Positions 1-6,903 are shown, counted from the stretch's first letter. The stretch is 9,436 bases of DNA from Desulfobacula sp. (GCA_023139225.1 JAGLNZ010000133.1:1-9436); one strand, 5' to 3'. Notes: generated by a model not told the origin, from the letters alone. Program-made: numbers and translations.

Positions 1-15
1 AACCAGAATTCTCAT
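1..15 (-). CDS. 5' end of an unidentified minus-strand gene (MRILV..., leaves the window)
   Basis: Only the first five codons are inside the window; read on the minus strand they give M-R-I-L-V. The start is well supported: an AGGAG Shine-Dalgarno sequence (complement of 23-27) lies 7 bases before the ATG at 15-13, and a promoter-like sequence sits further upstream. The peptide fits the first beta-strand of a Rossmann or receiver fold, as in many NAD-dependent epimerases or response regulators. Five residues cannot identify the protein. Confidence 0.55.
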
Positions 16-51
16 AATAGTGCTCCTGTTCTTTTCCCTAATATTAAAAGC

Positions 52-79
52 ATTATAATGATTTGGTAATACAAATCAA
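52..79 (-). promoter_or_regulatory. Putative sigma70 promoter for the left-edge minus-strand gene
   Basis: On the minus strand, TTGATT (complement of 74-79) is followed after 16 bases by a perfect TATAAT (complement of 52-57). Transcription would start near 45, about 30 bases before the ATG at 15. The -10 is part of a 10-base palindrome, CATTATAATG (51-60), so a TATAAT can also be read on the plus strand at 54-59. No good -35 accompanies that plus-strand copy. Confidence 0.4.
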
Positions 80-91
80 TGGATTTATAAA
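64..91 (+). promoter_or_regulatory. Possible promoter for the membrane protein-uup pair
   Basis: TTGGTA (64-69) and TATAAA (86-91), separated by 16 bases, resemble a sigma70 promoter and would start transcription around 98. The region is so AT-rich that other pairings are possible, such as TTGATT (97-102) with TAGACT (120-125). The exact site is uncertain. Confidence 0.25.
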
Positions 92-175
92 TAGGTTTGA
101 TTTTTTAAAGCCAACACTGTAGACTTGCCCTTACTTTTATCCTGTAAAATTTATAAAAAAGGAAATTTTTTCTTA

Positions 176-418
176 ATGAAATATACTTGGTGGATTTTCC
201 AGGTTATCATGACGTTTGTATCTGGTTTTTTTCTAATATTCGGTTTTGATCTGATCATAGGTTCCTATTCTTTGAATGATCCTTTCAGCTTTATCATGAC
301 ATTTTTTGCAGCAAGCTTTGTTATATTGATCAGTTTAGCTTTAATGATCAGTTTTTTAATTAAAATGATCAGGGTCTACCGCCAAATCAAAAAATCCGGC
401 CGGCCAGCAGGCAGATAA
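176..418 (+). CDS. Small two-helix inner-membrane protein, unknown function
   Basis: An 80-aa protein starting at ATG 176. A longer reading from a TTG at 125 adds 17 residues with no good ribosome site, while GGA at 161-163 lies 12 bases before the chosen ATG. Two hydrophobic stretches are clear: about residues 5-29 (starting WWIFQV) and 37-64. A short loop with N, D and P joins them, and the C-terminal tail is strongly basic (IKKSGRPAGR at the end). This predicts a helical hairpin in the inner membrane with a basic cytoplasmic tail. No family was recognised. It ends 6 bases before the uup start, so the two are probably co-transcribed, and uup lacks a clear ribosome site of its own, suggesting translational coupling. 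Confidence 0.6.
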   Translation: MKYTWWIFQVIMTFVSGFFLIFGFDLIIGSYSLNDPFSFIMTFFAASFVILISLALMISFLIKMIRVYRQIKKSGRPAGR

Positions 419-424
419 AAAGTC

Positions 425-2242
425 ATGAGTCTTATTTTCAGCCTTAAAAATGTTTCCAAAACCTATGGAGATGATACCCTTTTTCATGATCTTTCAATTG
501 ATTTTAAATTAAATGAACAGCTTGGGCTTATTGGAATGAACGGCTCGGGCAAATCAACTTTATTAAGACTCATTGCCAATAAAACCAAACCGGATACAGG
601 AGAGTTGATTACCAAAACCGGCTTAAAATTTATATATCTTCCCCAGGAAGATCGTCTTAATCCCGATAAAACAATTGAACAGCTTTTGTATGACAGTCTA
701 ATAAGCAGCCCTTTTGATGAAAAAGAGTGCCATAAAATTGTTCAAAAATCATTGGGGCAAGGTGGGTTTGAAGACCCCAATATGCTGGTGGCAAAATTGT
801 CCGGGGGATGGGGGAAAAAATTAGCCATTACCAGAGCACTTTGCTTCAAACCTGATATTCTTTTATTGGATGAACCCACTAATCACCTTGATATTAAAGG
901 TATTTTCTGGCTGGAAAAAATTTTAAAAACTGCTAAATTTTCATTTATTGTTGTCAGTCATGATCGTGCCTTTCTCGAAAATGTCTGTTCCAATGTGATG
1001 GAAATAGGCAAATATTATCCTCTTGGATATTTTAAAATTCATGGCCGGTATAACACATTTGAAAAACAGAGAAATAAATTTTTAGCAGCCCAGCAAAAGA
1101 AACAAGCTTCTTTATCCAGCAAAATGAGAAGAGAGGATGAATGGCTCAGGCAAGGCCCAAAGGCCAGAAGTACTAAAGCTAAATATCGAATTGAACAGGC
1201 CAGGAAACTAAGAATAGAACTTTTCGCCTTAAAAGACAGGAATAAAAATACAACAACTGTGGATATTGACTTTCACGCGACCGGCAGGCAGACAAAAAAA
1301 CTTTTAAGAGCCTATAATCTTAAAAAAAATATCAATGGGAAAGAACTATTTTCCAATATTACCTTTGAAATTGGACCTGGATTTTGCCTTGGTATTGTTG
1401 GAGAAAACGGCAGCGGTAAATCTACGTTTTTATCAATTCTTGAAAAAAAAATCCGCCCGGATGAAGGCAAAGTCCAGTGGGCGGAAAATTTAAAAGTAAT
1501 CGGCTTTCATCAGAACCGTTCAAAATTAAACCTTAAATCAACATTAAAACAAGCCCTTAACCCGGGCGGTGGGGACAGCGTCAATTTTAAAGACCGCTCC
1601 ATCCACATAGTGACCTGGGCAAAGCGGTTCCTGTTTATGCCTGATCAACTTGATATGCCGGTGGAAAGGCTTTCAGGCGGTGAAAAGGCAAGAATTATCA
1701 TTGCCAACATTATGCTTCACCCTTGTGATATTCTTCTTTTGGATGAACCCACCAATGATCTTGACATTCTTTCTCTGGAAGTCCTTGAAGACAGTATAAA
1801 ACAATTTCCCGGAGCTGTTATAATTGTTTCCCATGACCGTTATCTCATGGACAAGGTCTGTCATAAAATTTTATATCTTGATCCCTTTGCAGAAGCAAAA
1901 TTTTTTAAGAATTTTGATCAAATTATGAAATACCGTCAAACCATCCTTGAGAAACCGAAAAAAATTAAGAAAATAAACCAAAATAAAAAACAAATCCCCA
2001 TGGCTTTTTCCTATAAGGATAAATATGAGTTAGAACATATTGAAGAAAAAATATTAAAAGCTGAAGACGAGGTTCAATTATTTTCTGATAAGATACAAGA
2101 AATGGAAACCATTAATACTCCTGAAAAGATGAAACGCTATTGTTCCCTGCTCAAACAGGCACAGGAACAGGTACATGATCTTTATGAAAGATGGGAGTTC
2201 CTTGAGGACAAAAAAGAAAGCAGCGATCATGCTTCCAATTAA
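425..2242 (+). CDS. uup: ABC-F family ATPase, Uup type
   Basis: A 605-aa soluble protein with two ATPase cassettes and no membrane segments, as in the ABC-F family, whose members act on ribosomes or, for Uup, are linked to DNA and ribosome maintenance. Cassette 1 has Walker A GMNGSGKST (37-45), signature LSGGW (125-129), Walker B ILLLDE (145-150) and switch His179. Cassette 2 has GENGSGKST (326-334), LSGGE (416-420), DILLLDE (435-441) and His470. The linker (about 210-270) contains EWLRQGPKARSTKAKYR, close to E. coli Uup EVWIRQGIKARRTR. The first signature LSGGW is also Uup-like (LSGGWLRK in E. coli). A lysine-rich spacer (508-523) leads to a charged coiled coil (about 533-598), matching the Uup C-terminal domain known to bind DNA. 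There is no convincing Shine-Dalgarno, so translation is probably coupled to the upstream 80-aa gene. The stop overlaps the stop of the convergent gene. Assignment to Uup rather than EttA or resistance-type ABC-F rests on linker, signature and C-terminal coiled coil. Confidence 0.9.
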   Translation: MSLIFSLKNVSKTYGDDTLFHDLSIDFKLNEQLGLIGMNGSGKSTLLRLIANKTKPDTGELITKTGLKFIYLPQEDRLNPDKTIEQLLYDSLISSPFDEKECHKIVQKSLGQGGFEDPNMLVAKLSGGWGKKLAITRALCFKPDILLLDEPTNHLDIKGIFWLEKILKTAKFSFIVVSHDRAFLENVCSNVMEIGKYYPLGYFKIHGRYNTFEKQRNKFLAAQQKKQASLSSKMRREDEWLRQGPKARSTKAKYRIEQARKLRIELFALKDRNKNTTTVDIDFHATGRQTKKLLRAYNLKKNINGKELFSNITFEIGPGFCLGIVGENGSGKSTFLSILEKKIRPDEGKVQWAENLKVIGFHQNRSKLNLKSTLKQALNPGGGDSVNFKDRSIHIVTWAKRFLFMPDQLDMPVERLSGGEKARIIIANIMLHPCDILLLDEPTNDLDILSLEVLEDSIKQFPGAVIIVSHDRYLMDKVCHKILYLDPFAEAKFFKNFDQIMKYRQTILEKPKKIKKINQNKKQIPMAFSYKDKYELEHIEEKILKAEDEVQLFSDKIQEMETINTPEKMKRYCSLLKQAQEQVHDLYERWEFLEDKKESSDHASN

Positions 2243-3249
2243 ACAATGCCAAGATCAATGGCTTTTATTACCTGTTTTGCCTCATCAAATCCCGGATCTT
2301 TTTCAACTGCGGTCTGAAAATAATTTTTTGCTTGTTCAGTCTCTTTTAAGTCCAGATAGAGCCTTCCGATATTATAATAAATATAGGGTTCATCCGGATG
2401 TACTTTCAGAGCCTTTTTATATTGAGTCAAAGCAACTTGGGGGTCACCTTTTTTCCGATACAAAACGCCAAGTGTATTAAAAACATTAAGTGAGTCCGTA
2501 CCGGATTCAAGAATTTCATTAAGCACCTCTTCTGCAGCTCCGATTTTATCTGTGTCCATGTAAATTTCTGCTGCAAGATGCATATATTCTTCTGCCTTTT
2601 TAAGATCTCCCATAAGCTTATAAACCCTTCCCATTTCTTCATAAGCTTTGCCGAAAAGTCTGTCCAGGCTGGTTGCCATGGAAAAGGCCTCAATAGCTTC
2701 CGGATGCTTCCCCTGCGATGTTTTGATATATCCGATATTAAAATAGTATTCGGGATTGTCTTTTTGATCGACCAATGTTGAAAAAACTTCCAGAGCCTTG
2801 TTGTATTCTTTTTTCTCTATTAGCTGCAGTCCATGATCATATGTTTCCTGGACCTTTTGGACCACAGGTTCTTTATGATTTTCAAGGGCAAATAATATTT
2901 TTTTGTTCATTATTTTTTCATCATAAGGTATGACAAAAAGACCTGTTACACCAATTTGGCCGGCCTTTATTACTTTGAGTTTTGTAAACGCCTTGTCTGT
3001 CAAAAAAAAAGGAGTATCAGCAGAATTGTCTTCCCGCCTGACAATCTTTAGCAATGCAGGCCCTGTCATTTCTTTCATTTCATAGGCACAGATAATGCAA
3101 TCAATTTTTTTATTTTTCATTATTACCCAGGCATTATCGGCTCCATCAGCCAGCAACACCTGATTAAATCCCAATTTTTTGACGGCTTTATCCAGTTGAT
3201 TTAATATAGTCTTGTCATCGTCAACTAACAGAATCTGATTATCATTCAT
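2239..3249 (-). CDS. Pseudo-receiver domain fused to TPR repeats, co-transcribed with the adenylate cyclase
   Basis: A 336-aa protein. ATG at 3249 is preferred to the TTG one codon earlier, because AGGT lies 6 bases before the ATG. The N-terminus (about 1-125) is a CheY-like receiver: strand QILLVDDD supplies the acidic pocket, then IDCIICAYEMKEMTG, LTD and LFVIPYD. The phospho-acceptor Asp is replaced by Ala (in CAYEM, residue 55 from this start) and the conserved Lys before Pro by Ile (in FVIPYD), while the Thr of LTD remains. It should not be phosphorylatable in the usual way. The rest (about 133-321) is about five TPR units, such as EYYFNIGYIKTSQGKHPEAI and NTLGVLYRKKGDPQVAL, and should form a protein-binding superhelix. 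There is no output or DNA-binding domain. It starts 8 bases after the cyclase stop, so a two-gene operon is likely. A role as adaptor or regulator of the cyclase is inference. Confidence 0.85.
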   Translation of the reverse strand: MNDNQILLVDDDKTILNQLDKAVKKLGFNQVLLADGADNAWVIMKNKKIDCIICAYEMKEMTGPALLKIVRREDNSADTPFFLTDKAFTKLKVIKAGQIGVTGLFVIPYDEKIMNKKILFALENHKEPVVQKVQETYDHGLQLIEKKEYNKALEVFSTLVDQKDNPEYYFNIGYIKTSQGKHPEAIEAFSMATSLDRLFGKAYEEMGRVYKLMGDLKKAEEYMHLAAEIYMDTDKIGAAEEVLNEILESGTDSLNVFNTLGVLYRKKGDPQVALTQYKKALKVHPDEPYIYYNIGRLYLDLKETEQAKNYFQTAVEKDPGFDEAKQVIKAIDLGIV

Positions 3250-3257
3250 CAATTTAC

Positions 3258-5225
3258 CTATAGTCTGTCTAAATATGGTTTTTTCTTTATCCTTGCAGGC
3301 TTACTACCCGGACAGGACAAATCATTATACGCTTTTTTTATCTGATAAACAATCTTTGGATCATAGGTATCAGAAAACTGATAAACAAAAAATCTTGAAT
3401 TTTTATTTGAATACTTTTGAATTAATTTCGCAATTTCGTTGCATTGGTCTTCCCTGTTGTTTTTATTGGCAAACTCAATTGTATCAAGAAATAACTCCCC
3501 CCAGGTATTTGAAATCAGAAGCTCAGCCTTATTTACAACATTTTTAACATACAATAAAAGAATCATTATCTTAGACCATACAGCATTTTGTTCGTAGCAA
3601 CTATCTGATAAAGGCTTTAACGGCTGAAATGCCATATAAAGCCTGTCCGTATCAATAGGCTTGTCAACTGATTCAAACAGCAAAAAATCTGTTTCAATGT
3701 TTATGGTTGCCTTTTGTCTTCGATAAAGCTGGCTTTCAAAAACCCACCCCAAAACACCCAACAAGTGTGAATGTCTATAGAGCCGATCTGTTCTTTTACC
3801 GGTTTGGGTCAGGGTATTAAGCTCCCATGACTGTGGCTTTTTTACAATGTCCAGATGTACAATGTTTCTTCGTTTTAAATAAGTTGAACACTCGGGAATT
3901 TTGCTGGGATCTTTTAGCAGTCTCTGCCTGGTTTTATTCTTTAATATTGCCCAGTTCCTTTTTTCACTTCCTTTATCAAAAAAATTATTTTCTTTGGTAA
4001 TTTTCTGAATGGCATGATTATACATTTGGGCAAGTCGTTGAATAAATGTTTTTTCCAAAAGCAGTTTTTCAGACTCTGACCAGCTTGAATAGGATAAAAG
4101 CTTTACCACTTGATTCTTATTTAAGTTCCAGCTTCGCATATACTTATCCAGCAAATACCGCTTGGGTGTATTTTTAAGCGGCATTTTAACATCAGGATAG
4201 TTGCATAATCTAAAAAAAATAGCATTTTTTATTAAATTAACACCTTTGGGATCTTTTTGTTCATAAAATTCAAGAATCCTATCAAACAGAGCTTTGTATG
4301 GATCTACGCCATAGTCATCGATTCCTGCCTTTGAATAACCCTGCTTTATCTTTTCACACAACAAAGATGTATCCTTTGTTTGATTAAAACCATAGGTAAA
4401 AATCATGCTTGCTTTAATAACTGCTTTAATGGGATCTTCACTGGATTTGCAAATATGCCATAAAAGGCCTTTTATTATATCTTCGGGAGGTATGACGTCT
4501 ATTTGCCCAAGATCAATCAAATCATTGCACAATGATAAAATCTGTGAAGTAATCCCGGCAGTATTCAGGCCCGTATTCGTTTGTAAAAACTTCAAGTCCG
4601 GCAGAACAGACCACACAGGAATTTTACCGGCTATCATTAAAAATGTCCTGTAAAACTCTTCCTTTAAAAATATCTTTGGCGCAGTAATGGTTTCCTCACC
4701 CTTAAAAGGTGCATAACAATCATTTTTAATATCCTTTTGATCCATTATAAAAAAAGTGACTTCCTGATCATATTCTTCCCTGCTGTATTTCAAGATGGTA
4801 TCTAATTTTTGCTCAAGGCATTCGTAACGTTCTTTAGAAAATCGTTTTTTATCTATTATCACCCAATAATCAAAATCCGAACCCTTGGACTGGGTAAAGG
4901 TTCCAAGGCTTCCAATATGATAGAAGCCCATAACGGCAGGGGTGTCGACCTTAGTGTTTTCAATAATGGATTTTGGGAAAATTTTAGTTTTTACAGCTTC
5001 TTTATAAAATCCTGAGCTCTCAAAATTCCAGATACCGTGAGCAGACACCTTGGTATCAATAAAACCGGGATGTCGAGGTGAATTGATGTGCAGCAAAAAC
5101 GGAATTTTTATAAAAATCTGCAATTTTTTTTTTGTTAAATAGCGAATGGCCTCTCTCATTCTGACCATATTATAATTAGAAAAAGCAGCCCGATTTTTCT
5201 TAATTTTAATTTTAAGATCGTTCAA
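3258..5225 (-). CDS. cyaA: Class I adenylate cyclase, shorter C-terminus than the E. coli enzyme
   Basis: A 655-aa cytoplasmic protein expected to convert ATP to cAMP. The N-terminus aligns by eye with E. coli CyaA: LLHINSPRHPGFID against LLHYHHPLMPGYLD, then IGSLGTFTQSKGSDFDYW against MGSTSSVGQSCSSDLDIW with no gaps. The residues reported as catalytic in E. coli (S103, S113, D114, D116, W118) are all present as S106, S116, D117, D119 and W121. Further matches are VTFFIMDQ, EEFYRTFLMIAGK and the helical region around LLWHICKSSEDPIKAVIKA. E. coli CyaA has 848 residues; this one stops about 190 earlier, lacking the extreme C-terminal part. The start is TTG, as in E. coli cyaA; an in-frame stop lies 12 codons upstream, no ATG lies between, and similarity begins close to this start. 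It is the first gene of an operon with the receiver-TPR gene and diverges from the HDOD gene. Catalytic activity is a strong family-based prediction; the symbol denotes the family. Confidence 0.88.
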   Translation of the reverse strand: MNDLKIKIKKNRAAFSNYNMVRMREAIRYLTKKKLQIFIKIPFLLHINSPRHPGFIDTKVSAHGIWNFESSGFYKEAVKTKIFPKSIIENTKVDTPAVMGFYHIGSLGTFTQSKGSDFDYWVIIDKKRFSKERYECLEQKLDTILKYSREEYDQEVTFFIMDQKDIKNDCYAPFKGEETITAPKIFLKEEFYRTFLMIAGKIPVWSVLPDLKFLQTNTGLNTAGITSQILSLCNDLIDLGQIDVIPPEDIIKGLLWHICKSSEDPIKAVIKASMIFTYGFNQTKDTSLLCEKIKQGYSKAGIDDYGVDPYKALFDRILEFYEQKDPKGVNLIKNAIFFRLCNYPDVKMPLKNTPKRYLLDKYMRSWNLNKNQVVKLLSYSSWSESEKLLLEKTFIQRLAQMYNHAIQKITKENNFFDKGSEKRNWAILKNKTRQRLLKDPSKIPECSTYLKRRNIVHLDIVKKPQSWELNTLTQTGKRTDRLYRHSHLLGVLGWVFESQLYRRQKATINIETDFLLFESVDKPIDTDRLYMAFQPLKPLSDSCYEQNAVWSKIMILLLYVKNVVNKAELLISNTWGELFLDTIEFANKNNREDQCNEIAKLIQKYSNKNSRFFVYQFSDTYDPKIVYQIKKAYNDLSCPGSKPARIKKKPYLDRL

Positions 5226-5286
5226 TATGTTCTTTGTTTGACTGATATCATCACCCTTTTAGGTTTCATAAACCCATTGAAAAAGG

Positions 5287-5316
5287 TTGTAAAAAGGATT
5301 ATTATCCCAATATTAT
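5287..5316 (+). promoter_or_regulatory. Possible promoter for the HDOD gene
   Basis: TTGTAA (5287-5292) and TATTAT (5311-5316) with an 18-base spacer resemble a sigma70 promoter, about 50 bases before the HDOD start codon. Its -10 overlaps the -10 of the opposing cyclase promoter almost completely. The -35 matches consensus at only four of six positions. Confidence 0.35.
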
Positions 5317-5341
5317 ATTGTCGGATACAAAAATTTTTCAA
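5312..5341 (-). promoter_or_regulatory. Strong sigma70-like promoter of the adenylate cyclase operon
   Basis: On the minus strand TTGAAA (complement of 5336-5341) is followed after 18 bases by a perfect TATAAT (complement of 5312-5317). Transcription would begin near 5305, giving a leader of about 80 bases before the TTG start at 5225. Confidence 0.6.
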
Positions 5342-5366
5342 GATTTGTTTTTAATATGGAGAAATA

Positions 5367-6374
5367 ATGGTTGAGTCTGAAACACCCCATGCAGGCATAG
5401 AATTGGATGTAATTGATTTATCCCAACTAAACCGGATATCTTCCTTTCAGGATCACTCTATATTGCATTCATCAAAAATCAACCATAAAACCTTTGTTAA
5501 GGATCTTTTAAAAAAAGTTCTCAATCATGATTCATTTTTATCATTTTCCGTTCAGATCAGAGATGTGAACAAAATATTAAAAATGAAGTATTCCTCTGCC
5601 AGTGATATTGCCGATGTCATTTTAAAGGATGTGGCTTTGACAACCAAATTGTTGAAACTTGTAAATTCTTCATTTTACGGCCAATTTTCAAACAAGGGAA
5701 TCGGAACCATTTCAGAAGCCATGATCATTCTGGGTACTGAAGAAATTCAGCTTGCGGCTGCCAATCTTAAAATTTATGAATTAATGCAGGACATTGCAAA
5801 TATTAAAGTTTTAAAAGACAAGGCTTTAAAAGCCTTACAACGAAGTATCATTGCCCGGCAAATAGCAATTGATGAAGGCATAAAAGGTGCCGAGGCTATT
5901 CAAATCGGTGCCATGCTCTATGATTTTGGTGAATACCTGGTGGCGCTGTTTTCACCTGAAATTTTTATTAATATAGAAATATGTATTGATGAAAAAAACG
6001 TGACAAGAGAACAGGCTTCCAAATCCATAATCGGGATATCCTATAGTGAGCTGGGACGATTTGTGGCATCCAAATGGAATCTACCCTCTTCTATTATCTA
6101 TGTCATGAAACCTGTTACAAACTGTAATGTTGATAAAAACAAATTGTCCGCTGAGGATATCCAAAGGTATATTTGTGCTTTTTCAAATGAATTGTGCAAT
6201 ATTGAATTTTCCAGGGAAGGTGAATTAATCGGTAAAAAAATAGTCGAAATTTCCGGGAATTATAAAAAATGCCTTGAAATTCAAGCCACAAAATCGGTTG
6301 AGTTATTAAAAATGTCAGGGAATAAAATTACTAAACATGCTTCGATTTTAAAAGTAAGTACTAAAAAAGAATAG
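5367..6374 (+). CDS. HDOD-domain signalling protein
   Basis: A 335-aa soluble protein. ATG at 5367 has GGAG at 5358-5361, five bases upstream. Residues about 40-250 form an HDOD domain, a non-catalytic relative of HD phosphohydrolases. Visible family blocks are SASDIADVILKDVALTTKLLKLVNSSFYG (76-104), IGTISEAMIILGTEEIQ (112-128), IGAMLYDFGEYLV (180-192) and a helix ending SKWNLPSSI (235-243). The His-Asp motif reads Tyr-Asp (Y185-D186), and the His expected before the SELG segment is also Tyr (GISYSELG, Y226), so metal-dependent hydrolysis is not expected. About 35 N-terminal residues and about 85 C-terminal residues flank the domain with no recognised fold. HDOD proteins usually act as scaffolds in bacterial signalling. 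It diverges from the cyclase and converges with a cyclic-nucleotide-binding gene, suggesting a place in cAMP signalling; that link is inference. Confidence 0.82.
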   Translation: MVESETPHAGIELDVIDLSQLNRISSFQDHSILHSSKINHKTFVKDLLKKVLNHDSFLSFSVQIRDVNKILKMKYSSASDIADVILKDVALTTKLLKLVNSSFYGQFSNKGIGTISEAMIILGTEEIQLAAANLKIYELMQDIANIKVLKDKALKALQRSIIARQIAIDEGIKGAEAIQIGAMLYDFGEYLVALFSPEIFINIEICIDEKNVTREQASKSIIGISYSELGRFVASKWNLPSSIIYVMKPVTNCNVDKNKLSAEDIQRYICAFSNELCNIEFSREGELIGKKIVEISGNYKKCLEIQATKSVELLKMSGNKITKHASILKVSTKKE

Positions 6375-6377
6375 ACC

Positions 6378-6869
6378 CTACTTTCCCATATAATCTACTA
6401 ATTTTCCTGTTGTACTTCTAAGATGCTGACTCATCAATTTGGATATTTTCCATAAAATCTGAAATCCTAATTTTGGATGATCTTCAGCAATATCCAATAA
6501 ATTTTTTTTTGAAATAAAAAAAATAATGGAATCTTCTGCGGCTATTCCTGTTGCAGATCTGGGCTCCCCATCTAGTAATGCCATCTCTCCAAAGGTCTGA
6601 GAACTTTTTAAGGTAGCAACCTTGCTGATTTCATTATCACTTTGCTTAAGGATATTAATTGATCCTTTAACAATAATGCCAAGGCTTTCTTCTTTTACAC
6701 CTTCCTTAAAAATAACCGCTCCTTTTTTTGCAATTATCGGATGAATATAATGACAAATCTGACGGATATTATCCCAGGAAAATTCATTGGCCCACTTGGT
6801 TTTTTCAAGTATCTGCGCATACTTTGCGTATTTTTCGTAATGAATTTTCTTTTCAGGTGTCTTGGTCAT
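6378..6869 (-). CDS. Stand-alone cyclic-nucleotide-binding (CNB) domain protein without HTH
   Basis: A 163-aa protein. ATG at 6869 is chosen because AAGGGG lies 6 bases upstream and a consensus promoter precedes it; a longer in-frame reading from TTG at 6932 would run through that promoter. After about 45 helical, charged residues comes a CRP/PKA-type beta-roll: KKGAVIFKEGVKEESLGIIVKGSINIL, then the phosphate-binding cassette FGEMALLDGEPRSATGIA (93-110). It carries the Gly-Glu pair (94-95) and Arg-Ser-Ala (104-106) that contact the cyclic nucleotide in CRP and PKA. A C-terminal helix (about 133-163) follows and the protein ends, with no helix-turn-helix, kinase, channel or transporter domain. 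It is therefore probably a cAMP sensor that works through protein contacts rather than a CRP-type transcription factor. It lies two genes from the adenylate cyclase and ends 3 bases from the HDOD stop. cAMP as ligand is inferred from the cassette and the neighbouring cyclase; cGMP is not excluded. Confidence 0.85.
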   Translation of the reverse strand: MTKTPEKKIHYEKYAKYAQILEKTKWANEFSWDNIRQICHYIHPIIAKKGAVIFKEGVKEESLGIIVKGSINILKQSDNEISKVATLKSSQTFGEMALLDGEPRSATGIAAEDSIIFFISKKNLLDIAEDHPKLGFQILWKISKLMSQHLRSTTGKLVDYMGK

Positions 6870-6903
6870 GCATAACCCCTTAAAAATTAATTTAACACTG
6901 ACA

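Noticed and set aside
51..60. 10-base palindrome CATTATAATG as a regulator operator
   Set aside because: It is made of a -10 element in very AT-rich DNA; palindromy of TATAAT-like sequence is expected by chance, and no second copy was seen.
425..2242. Uup-like gene as a drug exporter ATPase or antibiotic-resistance ABC-F
   Set aside because: No transmembrane partner of transporter type is present. The linker, first signature and C-terminal coiled coil match Uup rather than resistance-type ABC-F proteins.
2427..2781. Short frames at 2427-2693 (minus) and 2578-2781 (plus) within the receiver-TPR gene
   Set aside because: They overlap the TPR-coding frame, have no ribosome site or domain and are out-of-frame shadows.
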